55,003 nt of DNA from the NCBI GenBank assembly GCA_035493835.1, contig DATJHO010000157.1:1-55003 (forward strand). Reading direction: 5' to 3'. The notes under the pieces are model-generated. The model was not told the DNA's origin. It did no database searches and was given only the letters and a program-made list of their open reading frames with translations. Of the stretch, positions 28,087 through 36,844 are shown piece by piece; position 1 is the first letter of the stretch; the number at the start of each line of letters is the position of its first letter. The translations under genes were made by a program, and so were the position numbers. The stretch is from DASZTU01 sp035493835. GTDB lineage: Bacteria > Pseudomonadota > Alphaproteobacteria > Rhizobiales > Devosiaceae.

Positions 28087-29346
28087 TTACACGCCGGAGG
28101 TACCCGGCCCATTGGACGGGAACATCTTGATGAAGTTGGGATCGATGTTCAGGGTCTGGGCCACCATTTCCGGCGGTGCATGCGTCAGCCATTGCGACAG
28201 GGAGACCTCTTGATATTGAGGCGCCTTGAAAATTCCGAGGAACTGCAGCTCGTCCTTGCCGACGTTCTCGACGTAGTGCCCGAGGCCCTTCTTGACGTAA
28301 CCGAGGTCGCCCGCGCGGAAATCGGCCGTCACCGCATTGGGGCCGGTATTGAATACGGTCATGCGGGCTTCGCCCTTGATGTAGTACTGCCACTCGTCCG
28401 CATTCGGATGCCAATGCATTTCGCGGATGCCGCCCGGTTCCACCGTGACAAGCGCCGCAGCAATGGTTGTCGAAATTGGGAAGTTGCGACTGTCGGCGAC
28501 CCGCACCGAACCGCTCTTGTTCTGCTTGTTCGGCGTCATCGAGGACAGGCCGAAGGTGACTTCGAGCGGAGGCTCGCCGAGCGGCGAGGCGACGGCCTTT
28601 TGATCGACGGCCAACGGCGGCGGTACCTGGCCCTGGAAAATCCAGAGATCGTGCAACGGAATGTTTTTGAAGGCGCTCGCCGGCACGTTGAAATTCTTCG
28701 CCAGAACCTCTGGCGGCGTGTGCGCCATCCAGTCGGTCAGCAGCAGCGTGTTGAATTCCGACGCGAGGCCGTTGTCGAACACCAGCACGAACTCAGCGCC
28801 GTCGGGGCCGAGACCCTGCAGCGAGTGAGGCATACCCGCGGGGAAGTACCACAGATCGCCGGTCTTCACGTCCCGGACGGTCGCGCGGCCTTCGGTGTCG
28901 AGCATGGTGATGCGGCAATTGCCGGCTACCATCACCGCCCACTCGGCCTGCTGATGCCAGTGCAGTTCGCGGATGCCGCCGGCCGCCAGGCGCATGTTCA
29001 CGCCCGAGACGCTGGTGGAAATCTCGAAATCTTCTTGAGTGACCTGGCGCGCCCAGCCGCCGGCCTGAACGCGCTTGGCCGCGTTGTTGAACGAACTCCA
29101 GAACAGTGGCATGCCGTTCACGTCCGTCGCAGGCGGATCCTGGAAGGACGGGAATTGGTCTGCGAGACCGGGGTTCTGCGGTCCGGGATTGCTCAGGGCC
29201 GTCGGATTGCCGGCGTCGTTGATCGATCCCTCCGCGGGCGAATCCGGGTTGCCAAAGGAGGCCGCCATCGCAGCGCCGCTGACCGTTGCCGCGACCCCGC
29301 CCGCAGCAGCCGCCACAAGTAGTTTGCGCCGAGAGAGTTCGTGCAT
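28087..29346 (-). CDS. Tat-exported bicupin, oxalate decarboxylase family
   Basis: A 419-aa two-cupin protein resembling oxalate decarboxylase (oxalate to formate and CO2, Mn-dependent). The twin-arginine signal (SRRKLLVAAAAGG, cleavage near AMA-A) predicts folding in the cytoplasm and export. Metal ligands are complete in both cupins: His129, His131, Glu135, His174 and His311, His313, Glu318, His357. The N-terminal lid reads SEFNT (196-200), keeping the catalytic Glu of B. subtilis OxdC's SENST. The C-terminal second Glu is replaced by Gly371 (FLGIFK). ATG 29346 has GGAG 7 bp upstream; an open frame continues to 29418 but would spoil the signal peptide. Confidence 0.87.
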   Translation of the reverse strand: MHELSRRKLLVAAAAGGVAATVSGAAMAASFGNPDSPAEGSINDAGNPTALSNPGPQNPGLADQFPSFQDPPATDVNGMPLFWSSFNNAAKRVQAGGWARQVTQEDFEISTSVSGVNMRLAAGGIRELHWHQQAEWAVMVAGNCRITMLDTEGRATVRDVKTGDLWYFPAGMPHSLQGLGPDGAEFVLVFDNGLASEFNTLLLTDWMAHTPPEVLAKNFNVPASAFKNIPLHDLWIFQGQVPPPLAVDQKAVASPLGEPPLEVTFGLSSMTPNKQNKSGSVRVADSRNFPISTTIAAALVTVEPGGIREMHWHPNADEWQYYIKGEARMTVFNTGPNAVTADFRAGDLGYVKKGLGHYVENVGKDELQFLGIFKAPQYQEVSLSQWLTHAPPEMVAQTLNIDPNFIKMFPSNGPGTSGV

Positions 29347-29508
29347 ATTAGTACTCCAGTCTGTATCACCTCGGTCCTCGCTGTCCAAGACAGCGCAAAC
29401 TCCAAAGTCACGGTTCACATGACTTGTAGCTGCTTGTCCTGTTCTTGTTATTTAAAGAGCAGACCGAATTTCCCGACCCTAGTGCGTGCCGCGGGGCAGG
29501 GGAACTAA

Positions 29509-29520
29509 TTATAGCTATAA
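29509..29520. promoter_or_regulatory. Perfect 12-bp palindrome in the bicupin-LysR intergenic region
   Basis: TTATAGCTATAA is a perfect AT-rich palindrome, unusual in this GC-rich setting, and ends 16 bp before the LysR start in the 190-bp divergent promoter region. It is a candidate site for autoregulation by the adjacent LysR protein, or an overlapping -10 element. Confidence 0.45.
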
Positions 29521-29536
29521 GCCAGCGTAATAGCCG

Positions 29537-30445
29537 ATGTTCGAGCCGATCCAACTCAAGTCCTTCCTAGCCGTCGTCGAAACCCGCAGTTTCACGGAAG
29601 CGGCGCGCCGGCTGGGGCTCAGCCAGCCCACCATCAGCAATCATGTCCGCCGGCTCGAGATCGCGGTTGGGCGCGCGCTGCTGGCGCGCGATACGCATAC
29701 CGTCACCCCGACGTCCGACGGGAACGTCATGGCCACCTATGCGCGTGACATCGTTGCGGCGATGGAGCGGGCGGCTGGACATTTTTTGGAAGCGGTGCCG
29801 CGGGGGCGTCTGCGTCTTGGCATCTCGGAGGATCTGGTTCTCACCCGGCTTCCAGAGATCCTGCGCCAGTTCATCCAGCAAAATCCGCAGGTGGATCTTG
29901 ATCTTACGGTCGGGCTGACAACCCCTCTCTATGAGAAGCTGGATAGCGGCAGGCTGGACCTGATTTTCACGAAACGCCGCGCGGATGATCCGCGCGGTCA
30001 AGTGGTCTGGACCGAGCGACTGGCCTGGATCGCCAACCGGCATTTGCGCATCGATCAAGGAGCGTCGGTTCCGCTGGTGGTCTACACGTCGTCCAGCATC
30101 ACCGGCGACAAGGCGATCGACGCCCTTAATCGCAGCGGCATGCAATGGCACCTCGCCTGCAGCAGCGGCAGCCTCAGCGGCATCCGCGCGGCCACGCTGG
30201 CGGGGCTGGGCGTCACGGCCCAATCGCGCCTGCTGCTGAGCGATGACCTCGTTGAACTGCCCCCCGGCGACGAATTGCCGCTCCTGGATGAGATCGAGTT
30301 CGTGGTGCTCGGCCGGAGCATTCACCTCGCCGGTTCGAGTGCCGCCCTCGCGTCGTTGATCAAGTCGCAGGCGGCGTTGCTCGCGCCGGCAACCAGCACT
30401 GGAAGCGCTCTCCTCGATAGCCTGCGCGTCTCCGGCGGAACTTGA
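29537..30445 (+). CDS. LysR-family transcriptional regulator
   Basis: A 302-aa LysR-type regulator. The N-terminal winged helix-turn-helix is clear (LKSFLAVVETRSFTEAARRLGLSQ), followed by the linker helix and a periplasmic-binding-protein-like effector domain (LRLGISEDLVLTRLPEILRQF). It is divergent from the oxalate-decarboxylase-like gene, the classic arrangement in which the regulator controls its neighbour. The effector is unknown; oxalate or a related diacid is the obvious candidate. Confidence 0.92.
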   Translation: MFEPIQLKSFLAVVETRSFTEAARRLGLSQPTISNHVRRLEIAVGRALLARDTHTVTPTSDGNVMATYARDIVAAMERAAGHFLEAVPRGRLRLGISEDLVLTRLPEILRQFIQQNPQVDLDLTVGLTTPLYEKLDSGRLDLIFTKRRADDPRGQVVWTERLAWIANRHLRIDQGASVPLVVYTSSSITGDKAIDALNRSGMQWHLACSSGSLSGIRAATLAGLGVTAQSRLLLSDDLVELPPGDELPLLDEIEFVVLGRSIHLAGSSAALASLIKSQAALLAPATSTGSALLDSLRVSGGT

Positions 30446-30547
30446 GGTCGCGGGCTTGCGTGGCCGGGCCGCGCGCTTTAGGGACGCTGTCCAAATGGTC
30501 GGAATCCGCCCCGTCGCGGCCAAGCAAATCCCCAGGTCCCGCAAAGC

Positions 30548-32170
30548 ATGATTCGTCTCGAAAACATCGGCAAGCAGAACGGTAAGCAGATCGTGTTTAT
30601 CGAGGCCTCCGCGGCGCTCCAGAGGGGTGAAAAGATCGGGCTTGTGGGCCCTAACGGCGCCGGCAAGACCACGCTGTTCAGGATGATCACCGGGCAGGAA
30701 GAGCCCGATGAAGGGCAGGTTTCGGTCGATCGCGGCATAGCCATCGGCTATTTCAGCCAGGACGTCGGTGAGATGTCGGGCCGCAGCGTCGTTGCCGAAA
30801 CCATGGATGGCGCCGGTCCGGTCAGCGCCTTGATGGCTGAGATGGGCGAACTGGAAGGCGCCATGGCGGACCCGGCACGGGCCGACGAGATGGATGAGAT
30901 CATCCAGCGCTATGGTGAGGTCCAGGGGCGCTTCCAGGAACTCGACGGCTACTCGCTCGATGGTCGGGCGCGCGAGGTGCTGGACGGGCTCGGCTTCAGC
31001 CAGGAAATGATGGAGGGCGATGTCGGGGCGCTCTCCGGCGGCTGGAAGATGCGCGTGGCCCTCGCGCGGATCCTCCTCATGCGTCCCGATGTCCTGCTGC
31101 TCGACGAACCGAGCAACCATCTCGATCTCGAGAGCCTCATCTGGCTTGAGGAATTTCTTAAGGCCTATGCCGGCGCGCTGCTGATGACCTCGCACGATCG
31201 CGAGTTCATGAACCGCATCGTCAACAAGATCGTCGAGATCGATGCCGGCGCGCTGACCACCTACACCGGCAATTACGAATTCTACCAGCAGCAGCGCGCC
31301 ATCGCCGACAGGAACCAGCAGGCGCAATTCGAGCGCCAGCAGGCCATGATGGCCAAGGAAATCAGCTTCATCGAACGCTTCAGGGCGCGCGCCTCGCATG
31401 CCGCCCAAGTGCAGAGCCGGGTGAAGAAGCTGGAGAAGATCGACAAGGTCGAGCCGCCCAAGCGCCGCCAGACGGTTGCCTTCGAGTTCCGCCCGGCGCC
31501 CCGTTCCGGCGAGGACGTCGTCATTCTCAAGAACGTCCATAAGCGCTACGGCAGCCGGACCATTTATGAAGGCTTCGACTTCCAGATCCGCCGCAGGGAG
31601 CGCTGGTGCATCATGGGGGTGAATGGCGCCGGCAAGTCGACGTTGCTGAAGCTGGTTGCCGGCACCGCCGAGCCTGACGAGGGCACGGTTGCACGCGGCC
31701 TGAGCGTCAAGATGGGCTACTTCGCCCAACACGCCATGGACGTGCTGGACGGCGACAGCACCGTGTTCCAGTCGCTGGAGGAGGCATTTCCCAGGGCCGG
31801 GCAGGCGCCGCTACGCGCTCTTGCGGGCTGCTTCGGTTTCTCCGGCGATGAAATCGACAAGAAGTGCCGGGTGCTCTCTGGCGGCGAGAAGGCGCGGCTG
31901 GTCATGGCCATGATGCTGTTCGATCCGCCGAACTTCCTCGTCCTGGACGAACCGACCAACCATTTGGACATCGCCACCAAGGAAATGCTCATCGCCGCGC
32001 TGTCGCAGTACGAGGGGACGATGCTCTTCGTCTCGCACGACCGGCATTTCCTCGCGGCGCTCTCGAATCGCGTCCTGGAACTGACCCCCGACGGCGTTCA
32101 CGCCTATGGCGGCGGCTATACCGAATACGTGCAGAGCACAGGCCAGGAGGCGCCTGGCCTGCGGAGCTGA
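30548..32170 (+). CDS. ABC-F family ATP-binding protein
   Basis: A soluble duplicated ABC ATPase of 540 aa with no membrane domain, placing it in the ABC-F group that acts on ribosomes. Two nucleotide-binding domains are complete: GPNGAGKTT, LSGGWKMRVALAR and LLLDEPSNHLD; then GVNGAGKST, LSGGEKARLVMAM and LVLDEPTNHLD. Between them is the charged helical linker (about residues 245-320, QFERQQAMMAKEISFIERFR) typical of translation-factor ABC-Fs. The class (EttA, Uup or YbiT type) cannot be settled by eye; nothing marks it as an antibiotic-resistance type. Confidence 0.92.
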   Translation: MIRLENIGKQNGKQIVFIEASAALQRGEKIGLVGPNGAGKTTLFRMITGQEEPDEGQVSVDRGIAIGYFSQDVGEMSGRSVVAETMDGAGPVSALMAEMGELEGAMADPARADEMDEIIQRYGEVQGRFQELDGYSLDGRAREVLDGLGFSQEMMEGDVGALSGGWKMRVALARILLMRPDVLLLDEPSNHLDLESLIWLEEFLKAYAGALLMTSHDREFMNRIVNKIVEIDAGALTTYTGNYEFYQQQRAIADRNQQAQFERQQAMMAKEISFIERFRARASHAAQVQSRVKKLEKIDKVEPPKRRQTVAFEFRPAPRSGEDVVILKNVHKRYGSRTIYEGFDFQIRRRERWCIMGVNGAGKSTLLKLVAGTAEPDEGTVARGLSVKMGYFAQHAMDVLDGDSTVFQSLEEAFPRAGQAPLRALAGCFGFSGDEIDKKCRVLSGGEKARLVMAMMLFDPPNFLVLDEPTNHLDIATKEMLIAALSQYEGTMLFVSHDRHFLAALSNRVLELTPDGVHAYGGGYTEYVQSTGQEAPGLRS

Positions 32171-32546
32171 TCTGAGTCGTTTCGGCAAACTTGTGCTGCA
32201 GCCGTCCGCCAGATCGTGCCCCCTCCGGCAACAGGCTGATCACAATTTCGCGCGTCGATCTGCGTGGGAAACCTGACGCAGATCGACAGGCAGCGGCTCG
32301 GCGGCGCGATGGATCATGGTGGCAATACCGCCGTTTTGGCCGCGGAAAGGGTACATGCTGCGCGGTCTGGAACGATAGCCGTGCGCGTGACGTGTCCCGC
32401 ATATCGCTCGAAACCTCACATGCCTCCCGCCTTCGACCGTGAGGAGGCCGCCCGGCGGTCGATATGTTCGACTGAACCAATCGAGATTTAACTTGCCGGG
32501 CATAAGGCGGTCTGCTTTTTGCCCATAAATTTCGAGGGTATTGGTT
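32171..32546. other. 376-bp intergenic region with a long perfect inverted repeat
   Basis: No supported gene. It separates the ABC-F gene from the cytochrome operon and must contain the latter's promoter. The main visible structure is a pair of perfect 12-bp inverted arms, GTCGATCTGCGT (32254-32265) and ACGCAGATCGAC (32276-32287), with a 10-nt spacer. A purine-rich GAGGG lies before the cytochrome start. Confidence 0.6.
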
Positions 32547-33935
32547 ATGCTACGTAGATTGCTGATCGTCCTCGTCGTTGTCGTCATCCTGGCCGGCGCT
32601 GCCTTCTTTTCGCTGGTCTACAAGCCTGCCATCGACGCTGTCCCCCCGGGACAGGCACAAACGTTCGATACCGCGCTCGTCGCGCATGGTGCAGAGCTGG
32701 CGGCAATCGGCGATTGTAGTTCCTGTCACACCACTGCTGGCGGCAAGCCCTTTGCGGGCGGGCTCGCCGTGCCCACGCCGTTCGGCACCATCTATTCGAG
32801 CAACATCACGCCCGATCGCGCTACCGGCATTGGCCAGTGGTCCGAGGCAGCCTTCCAGCGCGCGCTGCGCGAGGGCGTCGACCGCGACGGCAACTTCCTT
32901 TACCCGGCGTTCCCGTTCGATCACTTCACCCATGTGAGCGACGACGACATTAACGCGCTCTACGCGTACTTCATGACCCGCCAGGCGGTGAACGCGCCGT
33001 CGCCGGCCAGCGTGCTGCAGTTCCCCTATAGCATCCGGCAGGCAATGGCCGGCTGGGACCTGCTGTTCCTTAAGAAGGGGCCGCTGCAGCCCGTTGCCGA
33101 CCAGAGCGATGAATGGAATCGCGGCCGCTATCTGGCCGAGGGCCTCGGCCACTGTGCCGCCTGCCACACGCCGCGCAACCAGCTCGGCGCCGAGGACAGC
33201 AGCCAGCAATTTGCCGGCGGCTCGGTAATCGATGGTTGGTACGTCTATCCGCTGGATAAGAATTCGCCGGCCCCCACCAAGTGGGACGTTGCCAGCCTGA
33301 CGAGCTACCTGAAGCACGGCTTTGCCCAGGGTCACGGCGCCGCCGCCGGTCCGATGGCGCAGGTGACCGCCAACCTCGCGGGCGTCAATGATGCCGACGT
33401 CAAGGCGATCGCTACTTACGTGGCCTCGCAGATGGGCGTCGACTCCACGACCCCGACTCCGGCGCCAACGACCATGGCCGCCGGCGAGCCGAGCCCGCCG
33501 CTCAACTCGGGCGATAGCCTCAACCTGCCGATGACGGTGCCCACCGGCGCAGATATCGGCCAGACGGTCTTTGCGACCGCCTGCTCGAGCTGCCATACGG
33601 CCGGCCGCGCGCAGCCATTTGGCGGCGTTGACCTGCGTCAGAGTTCGGCCGTCAATGCCGACAGCCCGCAGAACGTCGTCAACATGGTGCTCTACGGACT
33701 GCCCGCTTCCGACGGCAAGGTCGGGCCGATCATGCCGAGCTTTGCCGGCGCGCTGGACCAGGGCCAGTTGGTCGCGCTCCTCGGCTATCTCCGCTCCGGG
33801 GCCGGCAAGTCCGCCTGGAGCGATGCTGCAACCGTTGTCGCCGACACCCTGAGCGGCAAGACGGCGGTCAAGTCATATAGTGCCGACGGCATCGAGCGTG
33901 TGCCCGGGGCCGGAAATGCAAGGACGACGCCATGA
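32547..33935 (+). CDS. Membrane-anchored triheme cytochrome c subunit
   Basis: Electron-accepting subunit for the molybdenum enzyme encoded downstream (462 aa). One N-terminal membrane helix (about 5-25) anchors a periplasmic body with three c-type haem sites: CSSCH at 57-61, CAACH at 203-207 and CSSCH at 346-350. This three-haem layout matches the cytochrome subunits of alcohol and aldehyde dehydrogenases and of IorAB-type hydroxylases. I chose ATG 32547 (GAGGG about 9 bp upstream) over a TTG at 32541. The stop overlaps the next start by 4 bp. Confidence 0.92.
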   Translation: MLRRLLIVLVVVVILAGAAFFSLVYKPAIDAVPPGQAQTFDTALVAHGAELAAIGDCSSCHTTAGGKPFAGGLAVPTPFGTIYSSNITPDRATGIGQWSEAAFQRALREGVDRDGNFLYPAFPFDHFTHVSDDDINALYAYFMTRQAVNAPSPASVLQFPYSIRQAMAGWDLLFLKKGPLQPVADQSDEWNRGRYLAEGLGHCAACHTPRNQLGAEDSSQQFAGGSVIDGWYVYPLDKNSPAPTKWDVASLTSYLKHGFAQGHGAAAGPMAQVTANLAGVNDADVKAIATYVASQMGVDSTTPTPAPTTMAAGEPSPPLNSGDSLNLPMTVPTGADIGQTVFATACSSCHTAGRAQPFGGVDLRQSSAVNADSPQNVVNMVLYGLPASDGKVGPIMPSFAGALDQGQLVALLGYLRSGAGKSAWSDAATVVADTLSGKTAVKSYSADGIERVPGAGNARTTP

Positions 33936-34417
33936 GCATTACCCTCAACGTCAACGGCCAGGACCAGACGGTCAATGCCGATCCGGATACCCCGCTGCTT
34001 TATGCCCTGCGCAACGACCTCGAGCTCAACGGCCCCAAGTTCGGCTGCGGGCTCGGGCAGTGCGGCGCCTGTACGGTAATCGTCGACGGCAAGCCGATCT
34101 TTTCCTGCCTGACGCCGATCGCCGTGCTCGAAGGCAAGAAGATCCGCACAGTGGAAGGTCTTGGCACCGTCGAGAAGCCCGGCCCGATGCAACAGGCCTT
34201 CATCGAGGAGCAGGCGGCCCAATGCGGCTACTGCATCCCCGGCATGATGATGCGGGCACAGGCCCTGCTGGAAAAAAATCCGGCGGCCACCGAAACCCAG
34301 ATCCGCACGGCGCTCGAGCCCAATCTCTGCCGTTGCGGCACCCACATGCGCATCCTGCGGGCGGTCAAGCGCGCCGGTGAGCTGATGCAGCAGGCCGGGA
34401 CCGGAGGGAACGCGTGA
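33932..34417 (+). CDS. (2Fe-2S) subunit of a periplasmic molybdenum hydroxylase (IorA-like)
   Basis: A 161-aa iron-sulfur subunit. The plant-ferredoxin cluster is bound by Cys39, 44, 47 and 59 (CGLGQCGAC...C), the second by Cys98, 101, 133 and 135 (CGYC...CRC). It carries electrons from the molybdenum site to the cytochrome subunit. It has no signal of its own and is probably exported with the Tat-bearing large subunit. It is coupled on both sides by overlapping start and stop codons. Confidence 0.93.
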   Translation: MSITLNVNGQDQTVNADPDTPLLYALRNDLELNGPKFGCGLGQCGACTVIVDGKPIFSCLTPIAVLEGKKIRTVEGLGTVEKPGPMQQAFIEEQAAQCGYCIPGMMMRAQALLEKNPAATETQIRTALEPNLCRCGTHMRILRAVKRAGELMQQAGTGGNA

Positions 34418-36684
34418 TGGACGATTTCAAGAAACCGGGCGGCATCACCCGCCGCAATCTTCTGGCCGGCGGTGGCGCGCTGGTGGTCAGCTTTTCGCTG
34501 ACCCAGGCGTTCGGACAGTCCGAAAATCCCCCGCCGCCACCGCCACCAACGGCCGACAAGCCGACGCTGCCGGGCGCGCTGAATGACGATCCGTTCCTCG
34601 ACAGCTGGATCAAGATCGACGGCAAGGGGGCGATCACCGTCTTCACCGGCAAGGCGGAACTCGGCCAGGGCATCAAAACGTCGATCCCGCAATGCGCCGC
34701 CGAAGAGCTCGACGTGCCATTCGATGCGATCAAGCTGATCACCGCCGACACGTTCGTAACGCCGAACGAGGGTTTTACGGCCGGCTCGATGTCGATGCTG
34801 AACAGCGGCACCGCCGTTCGCAACGCCGCGGCGCAGATCCGTGAACTGCTGATCGCGCAGGCAGCGGTGAAGCTCGGCGTCGACCCTGCGACGCTGCACG
34901 CCGAGGACGGCCATATCGTCGGCGCCAAGGGCGAAAAGCTCGCTTATGCCGACGTGGTCGGCAACATCCAGCTGCATGTCAATGCGCAGCCGGTGAGCAA
35001 GCTCAAGGCCACCAAAGACTTCAAGGTAATGGGCAAGGCCCAGCCGCGCGTCGACATTCCGGGCAAGGTGACCGGCGGCCAGGCGTTCGTGCAGGACATG
35101 CGCCCCGAGGGGATGCTTCATGGTCGCGTGGTCAGGCCACCGAGCTATCACGCAACGCTTATCGATGCCGACATCGCCACGGTCGAAAAAATGCCGGGCG
35201 TGGTCAAGGTGGTGCGCGACGGCAGCTATCTTGGGATCATCGCGGAGCAGGAATGGCAGGCCGTCAAGGCGATGCGAGCCCTCGCCCGCTCAGCCAAGTG
35301 GAACGAGAAGGCAACCCTGCCGGACATCAATCACCTGCCGGAGACGCTCAAGTCGCTCGCGGTTCAGGATGGCGTGGTGGCCGACAACAAGACTCCCGCT
35401 GTTGGGGTCGTGAAGACGGTCGACGCCACGTTTACCCGGCCATACCAGATGCATGGCTCAATCGGGCCGTCCTGCGCGGTCGGCCATCTGGTCGATGGTG
35501 TCACCACGGTCTGGACGCACACGCAGGGCGTCTATCCGGATCGCGACGCGATCGCGCAATTGCTCGGCGTCGACAAGCCGAAGGTCCGCTGCATCCACAC
35601 CGAAGGGTCGGGCTGCTACGGCCACAACGGCGCGGACGATGCGGCGGGCGATGCGGCCCTGCTGGCGCAGCAGGTGCCGGGCAAGCCTGTGCGCGTGCAG
35701 TTCATGCGCGAGCAGGAGCATGCCTGGGATCCGTTCGGCCCGGGCATGGTCACGCACATCAAGATCGGCCTCAATGCCGAGAACAAGATGGCGGCCTGGG
35801 ACTATGAGCTCTGGAGCAACAGCCACGGTTCGCGGCCGGGCTCGGCCGGGGCCCTGGTTTCGTCCCGCTATCTGTCAAAGCCCTTCCCCGAGGATCCGCA
35901 AAAGCTGGTCATCACCCCGCTGGGCAGTGGCGACCGCAACGCCGATCCGCTGGGCTACGACCTGCCGCACAAGCACGTGATCTGGCACTTCATCAAGGAC
36001 CAGCCGGTCCGGCAGTCGTCCATGCGGGCGCTCGGGGCCTATTGCAACGTCTTCTCCATGGAGAGTGCGGTTGGCGAGGCGGCGATTTTGGCCGGCGCTG
36101 ATCAGGTCGAGTTCCGCCTGAGCCACGTCAAGGATCCTCGCGGCATCGACGTCATCAATGCGGCGGCCAAGAATTTTGGCTGGACGGATTGGAAGCCGGC
36201 AGAAGGCCGCGGTCGCGGCTTTGCCTATGCGCGCTACAAGAACCACGCCTGCTACCTTGCAATCGCGGTCGAAATCGAGGTCGACAAGAATACCGGCAAG
36301 GTGCGTCTCGTGCGCGCCAACGTTGGCATCGACAGCGGTGAAATCGTCAACCCGGACGGCATCAAGAACCAGACCGAGGGCGGCATCATCCAGTCGATGA
36401 GCTGGACGCTGTTCGAGGCGGTGCAGTTCGACCGCACCCGGATCACCAGCGTTGACTGGCAGACCTACCCGATCGCCCGCTTCGGCAGCATTCCCGACAG
36501 CATCGACATCGAGATCGTGCCGCGCCCGGGTCAGGGTTTCCTCGGCACCGGCGAAGGCGCTCAGGGGCCGACCGCGGCTGCCATCGGCAACGCCATCCGC
36601 GATGCCATTGGCAAGCGGCTCTATGACCTGCCGCTGACCCCGGACAAGGTGCTCGCCGCCATGGCGGCGCCGGCCGCGGCCTGA
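34417..36684 (+). CDS. Molybdopterin-binding large subunit, IorB-like, Tat-exported
   Basis: Catalytic subunit (755 aa) of a xanthine-oxidase-family enzyme like isoquinoline 1-oxidoreductase or periplasmic aldehyde dehydrogenase. The N-terminus has a twin-arginine signal (TRRNLLAGGGALVVSFSL). Molybdopterin-contact segments are FTGKAELGQGIKTSIPQ, SVGPSCAVGHL-like and SSMRALGAYCNVFSMES, and the catalytic Glu713 lies in GTGEGAQGP. Electrons pass to the co-encoded triheme cytochrome and not to NAD. ATG 34417 has GGAGG upstream; GTG 34414 is equally in frame. The substrate (N-heterocycle or aldehyde) is unknown. Confidence 0.9.
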   Translation: MDDFKKPGGITRRNLLAGGGALVVSFSLTQAFGQSENPPPPPPPTADKPTLPGALNDDPFLDSWIKIDGKGAITVFTGKAELGQGIKTSIPQCAAEELDVPFDAIKLITADTFVTPNEGFTAGSMSMLNSGTAVRNAAAQIRELLIAQAAVKLGVDPATLHAEDGHIVGAKGEKLAYADVVGNIQLHVNAQPVSKLKATKDFKVMGKAQPRVDIPGKVTGGQAFVQDMRPEGMLHGRVVRPPSYHATLIDADIATVEKMPGVVKVVRDGSYLGIIAEQEWQAVKAMRALARSAKWNEKATLPDINHLPETLKSLAVQDGVVADNKTPAVGVVKTVDATFTRPYQMHGSIGPSCAVGHLVDGVTTVWTHTQGVYPDRDAIAQLLGVDKPKVRCIHTEGSGCYGHNGADDAAGDAALLAQQVPGKPVRVQFMREQEHAWDPFGPGMVTHIKIGLNAENKMAAWDYELWSNSHGSRPGSAGALVSSRYLSKPFPEDPQKLVITPLGSGDRNADPLGYDLPHKHVIWHFIKDQPVRQSSMRALGAYCNVFSMESAVGEAAILAGADQVEFRLSHVKDPRGIDVINAAAKNFGWTDWKPAEGRGRGFAYARYKNHACYLAIAVEIEVDKNTGKVRLVRANVGIDSGEIVNPDGIKNQTEGGIIQSMSWTLFEAVQFDRTRITSVDWQTYPIARFGSIPDSIDIEIVPRPGQGFLGTGEGAQGPTAAAIGNAIRDAIGKRLYDLPLTPDKVLAAMAAPAAA

Positions 36685-36703
36685 GTCGAGACGCGCTCTC
36701 ATC

Positions 36704-36735
36704 AATCGCGGCGCCCTTTCAAGGGTGCCGCGATT
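36704..36735 (+). terminator. Intrinsic terminator-like hairpin after the IorB-like gene
   Basis: AATCGCGGCGCCC (36704-36716) pairs with GGGTGCCGCGATT (36723-36735), a 13-bp stem with one G-U pair and a 6-nt loop, 20 bp after the stop. The following bases are only mildly T-rich (TCGCTTTG). Confidence 0.65.
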
Positions 36736-36785
36736 TCGCTTTGAGGCTTCGCTGCAGGGCGGATGCCCCGGGTCTTTGTTGTGAC

Positions 36786-36829
36786 GCGTTTCCGAACCGG
36801 AAAAGTGGGGCCACTTTTCCTGGAAACGC
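36786..36829. repeat. Palindromic intergenic repeat (GCGTTTCC...GGAAACGC type)
   Basis: Outer arms GCGTTTCC (36786-36793) and GGAAACGC (36822-36829) enclose perfect inner arms GGAAAAGTGG (36799-36808) and CCACTTTTCC (36811-36820). I recall closely similar elements scattered between genes in many Rhizobiales genomes. It ends 16 bp before the start I chose for the next gene. Confidence 0.7.
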
Positions 36830-36844
36830 TCTAGAGTGTTTCGC

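Noticed and set aside
29567..31732. A 721-codon open frame on the - strand across lysR and the ABC-F gene, and similar long antisense frames elsewhere (for example 2688-4145 - and 10282-11706 -).
   Set aside because: They lie opposite genes with complete family motifs, show no motifs themselves and arise from the high GC content with few antisense stops.
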